Positions 6,958 through 8,114 of a stretch of 8,114 nt of DNA are shown in pieces. Under the pieces are notes generated by a model. That model saw only the letters and a list, made by a program, of their open reading frames with translations. It was not told the DNA's origin and did not search any database. A program made the position numbers and the translations under genes. The stretch is from the NCBI GenBank assembly GCA_025454675.1, contig JALONZ010000064.1, forward strand, positions 1 through 8,114, in the 5' to 3' direction. Origin of the DNA: Anaerolineae bacterium. Lineage in GTDB: Bacteria; Chloroflexota; Anaerolineae; Aggregatilineales; Phototrophicaceae. Position 1 is the stretch's first letter; every line of letters starts with the position of its first letter.

Positions 6958-7944
6958 TCATGGCACAGGCAATTTGCTGAGGAGTTGGTCTATCACTTGT
7001 GCCGTTGTCACATTATCAGCTTCTGCCTCAAACGATAAGATAATACGATGACGCAACACATCTGGCGCAATGGCTTTCACATCTTCTGGGATGACGAATC
7101 CCCTGCCCCGTAGCAACGCGAAAGCTCGCGCACATTTGAGTAATGCCAATGTCGCACGCGGAGATGCCCCCACATCAATAAGTGGCTTGAGTTGCTTGAG
7201 CGGGGTGCTGGCGGGGTCGCGGGTGGTGAATACAATATCTAAAATATAGTCTTTGATTTTGGGGTCAACATAAATTGTTTCGGCGATTGTTCGCAAATGT
7301 CGGATTTGGTCGCTTGTGGCGGCGGGGCGAACTTTTGGTGTATCTTGTGTCCCCATGCGTTCCATCATGTCGCGTTCTTGGGTGCGGGTTGGATATGTCA
7401 CCAAGACTTTCAATAAAAAACGATCTAATTGGGCTTCTGGGAGCGGATAAGTACCTTCTTGCTCCAGTGGGTTTTGAGTTGCGAGTACCATAAACGGGTC
7501 GGCTAGTATCCGCGTTTCGCTTCCGATGGTGACTTGCCCTTCTTCCATTGCTTCCAGTAATGCGGATTGCACTTTGGCAGGGGCGCGATTAATTTCATCG
7601 GCGAGGATGAGGTTATTAAAAATAGGACCCAAATACGGTGTGAATACCCCTGTGGCGGGGTTATAAATTTGTGTGCCAATCAAATCAGCAGGGAGTAAAT
7701 CGGGTGTGAATTGCACACGCTGAAAATCAAGTTGAATGGCATCAGCAAGCGTGCGGATGGTAAGGGTTTTCGCCAAGCCTGGCACCCCTTCAATCAAGAC
7801 ATGCCCATGACAAACCAGCGCGATGAGTAAGCGTTCAATCAGGGTATCTTGACCAACAATGACCTGCTTCACGGTTTCGGCAATCGTGCGGAGTAATGCC
7901 GATTCTCGCGCCACTTTTTCATTCATTTGTGCCACCGATGCCAT
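6958..7944 (-). CDS. moxR: MoxR-family AAA+ ATPase
   Basis: The product has 328 residues, the usual MoxR length. Elements in order: Walker A GVPGLAKT (53-60), FTPDLLPADLIG (79-90), Walker B LILADE (112-117) running into the MoxR hallmark INRAPAKVQSALLEAMEE, sensor 1 ATQNP (155-159), arginine finger in EAQLDRF (R175), sensor 2 GASPRA (R263), and the AAA lid domain at about 215-325 ending with RGFVIPEDVKAIAPDVLRHR. All the residues expected for ATP binding and hydrolysis are present. MoxR ATPases form hexameric rings and act as chaperone-like remodellers that mature or activate complexes, usually with VWA proteins encoded next door. Here the neighbours are DUF58 and the Bat proteins. It is cytoplasmic. 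The ATG at 7944 has AAAGGA (7959-7954) 9 nt upstream; an internal ATG at 7926 is less likely. It lies 17 nt after the stop of a partial upstream ORF, so it is probably not the first gene of the transcript. Confidence 0.95.
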   Translation of the reverse strand: MASVAQMNEKVARESALLRTIAETVKQVIVGQDTLIERLLIALVCHGHVLIEGVPGLAKTLTIRTLADAIQLDFQRVQFTPDLLPADLIGTQIYNPATGVFTPYLGPIFNNLILADEINRAPAKVQSALLEAMEEGQVTIGSETRILADPFMVLATQNPLEQEGTYPLPEAQLDRFLLKVLVTYPTRTQERDMMERMGTQDTPKVRPAATSDQIRHLRTIAETIYVDPKIKDYILDIVFTTRDPASTPLKQLKPLIDVGASPRATLALLKCARAFALLRGRGFVIPEDVKAIAPDVLRHRIILSFEAEADNVTTAQVIDQLLSKLPVP

Positions 7945-7953
7945 ATGCGACTA

Positions 7954-7959
7954 TCCTTT
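7954..7959 (-). promoter_or_regulatory. Ribosome binding site of moxR
   Basis: AAAGGA on the minus strand lies 9 nt before the ATG at 7944, in the 17-nt gap after the upstream stop codon. It follows the AT-rich stretch TTTTAATT. It supports the ATG at 7944 as the start of moxR. Confidence 0.65.
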
Positions 7960-7961
7960 AA

Positions 7962-8114
7962 TTAAAATAACCGACAAAATAACATCTGATTGGGCGTGCC
8001 ACAACTCGATAAGGCATTGGCAATGATGAACGCAATCCCACCACACATCGCCAAAACGATGAGGAAGAATAAACACCCACACCATGCTACAGGTCCCGCA
8101 CTTAAAATACCCGT
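7962..8114 (-). CDS. C-terminal end of an unidentified small membrane protein; 5' end outside the window
   Basis: Reading from the right edge, one frame stays open for 50 codons to a TAA at 7964-7962. The translation contains one clear hydrophobic helix (LFFLIVLAMCGGIAFIIANAL) flanked by WCGC and SSCGTP, and ends QMLFCRLF. It is cysteine-rich, with five Cys in 50 residues. I do not recognise the family. The frame ends 17 nt before moxR on the same strand, so it is probably co-transcribed with the bat genes and may be the gene next to their promoter. A second minus-strand frame is also open here, as far as a TAG at 7953-7951, but its translation is rich in Trp, His and Cys with no domain-like pattern, so I prefer the TM-containing frame. 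Without the 5' part this remains tentative. Confidence 0.5.
   Translation of the reverse strand, partial: TGILSAGPVAWCGCLFFLIVLAMCGGIAFIIANALSSCGTPNQMLFCRLF

Noticed and set aside
6056..7944. MoxR plus VWA as part of a ternary NTP-dependent conflict (defence) system
   Set aside because: Such systems need a third variable partner and effector domains. Here the partners are the standard DUF58 and BatA-E proteins, with no toxin, nuclease or variable effector, so a Bat operon explains the locus fully.
7945..8000. Promoter directly upstream of moxR in the AT-rich TTTTAATTAAAGG stretch
   Set aside because: A TTGTCG-like box is present, but no -10-like hexamer sits at a suitable spacing. The stretch overlaps the end of an upstream ORF and the moxR ribosome site, so it is better explained as a short intergenic spacer.
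1..8114. CRISPR array, insertion sequence, tRNA or rRNA
   Set aside because: No regularly spaced direct repeats, no terminal inverted repeats with a transposase, and no tRNA-like or rRNA-like stretches were seen. Coding sequence accounts for virtually the whole window.

Overview
The window is one chromosomal locus with almost no non-coding DNA. The left edge (1-486, + strand) holds the C-terminal part of succinyl-CoA ligase subunit alpha (sucD). Everything from 483 to the right edge reads on the minus strand as one compact gene train. In transcription order, right to left, it is: the tail of a small unidentified membrane protein cut by the window edge (8114-7962), a MoxR-family AAA+ ATPase (7944-6958), a soluble DUF58/VWA protein (6946-6056), a signal-peptide/Ig-like/TM protein resembling BatD at its N-terminus (6059-5166), BatA-like (5169-4210) and BatB-like (4199-3204) membrane VWA proteins, a BatC-like TPR protein (3207-2536), BatD (2536-1229) and a BatE-like TPR/TM/SH3 protein (1232-483).

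This is a complete and apparently intact Bat (Bacteroides aerotolerance-type) / MoxR operon. Four junctions overlap as ATGA, one as TAATG, and two have gaps of only 10 and 11 nt. This implies a single polycistronic message with translational coupling. The promoter is not in the window; it must lie upstream of the partial ORF, beyond position 8114. Both VWA membrane proteins and the DUF58 protein keep a DxSxS metal-binding motif, and MoxR keeps its Walker A, Walker B, sensor and arginine-finger elements, so nothing looks decayed.

The charge distribution around the membrane segments puts MoxR and DUF58 in the cytoplasm. It puts the VWA, TPR, Ig-like and SH3 modules of BatA, BatB, BatC, BatD, BatE and the BatD-like protein outside the membrane, with cytoplasmic tails on the two Ig-like proteins. 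By analogy with MoxR/VWA systems, the ATPase is probably a chaperone-like remodeller acting on an envelope-anchored, metal-dependent adhesion complex. The substrate and the physiological role cannot be read from the sequence. The aerotolerance link comes from Bacteroides and does not hold in every organism tested.

Organism: a bacterium with moderate GC content. A full MoxR-DUF58-BatA-E set is best known from Bacteroidota and spirochaetes. The Thr-Pro linker in the TPR protein and the general character of the proteins would also suit Chloroflexota. This is a weak guess. I see no rRNA, tRNA, CRISPR, mobile element or anti-phage system. No stretch over 300 bases lacks a gene.
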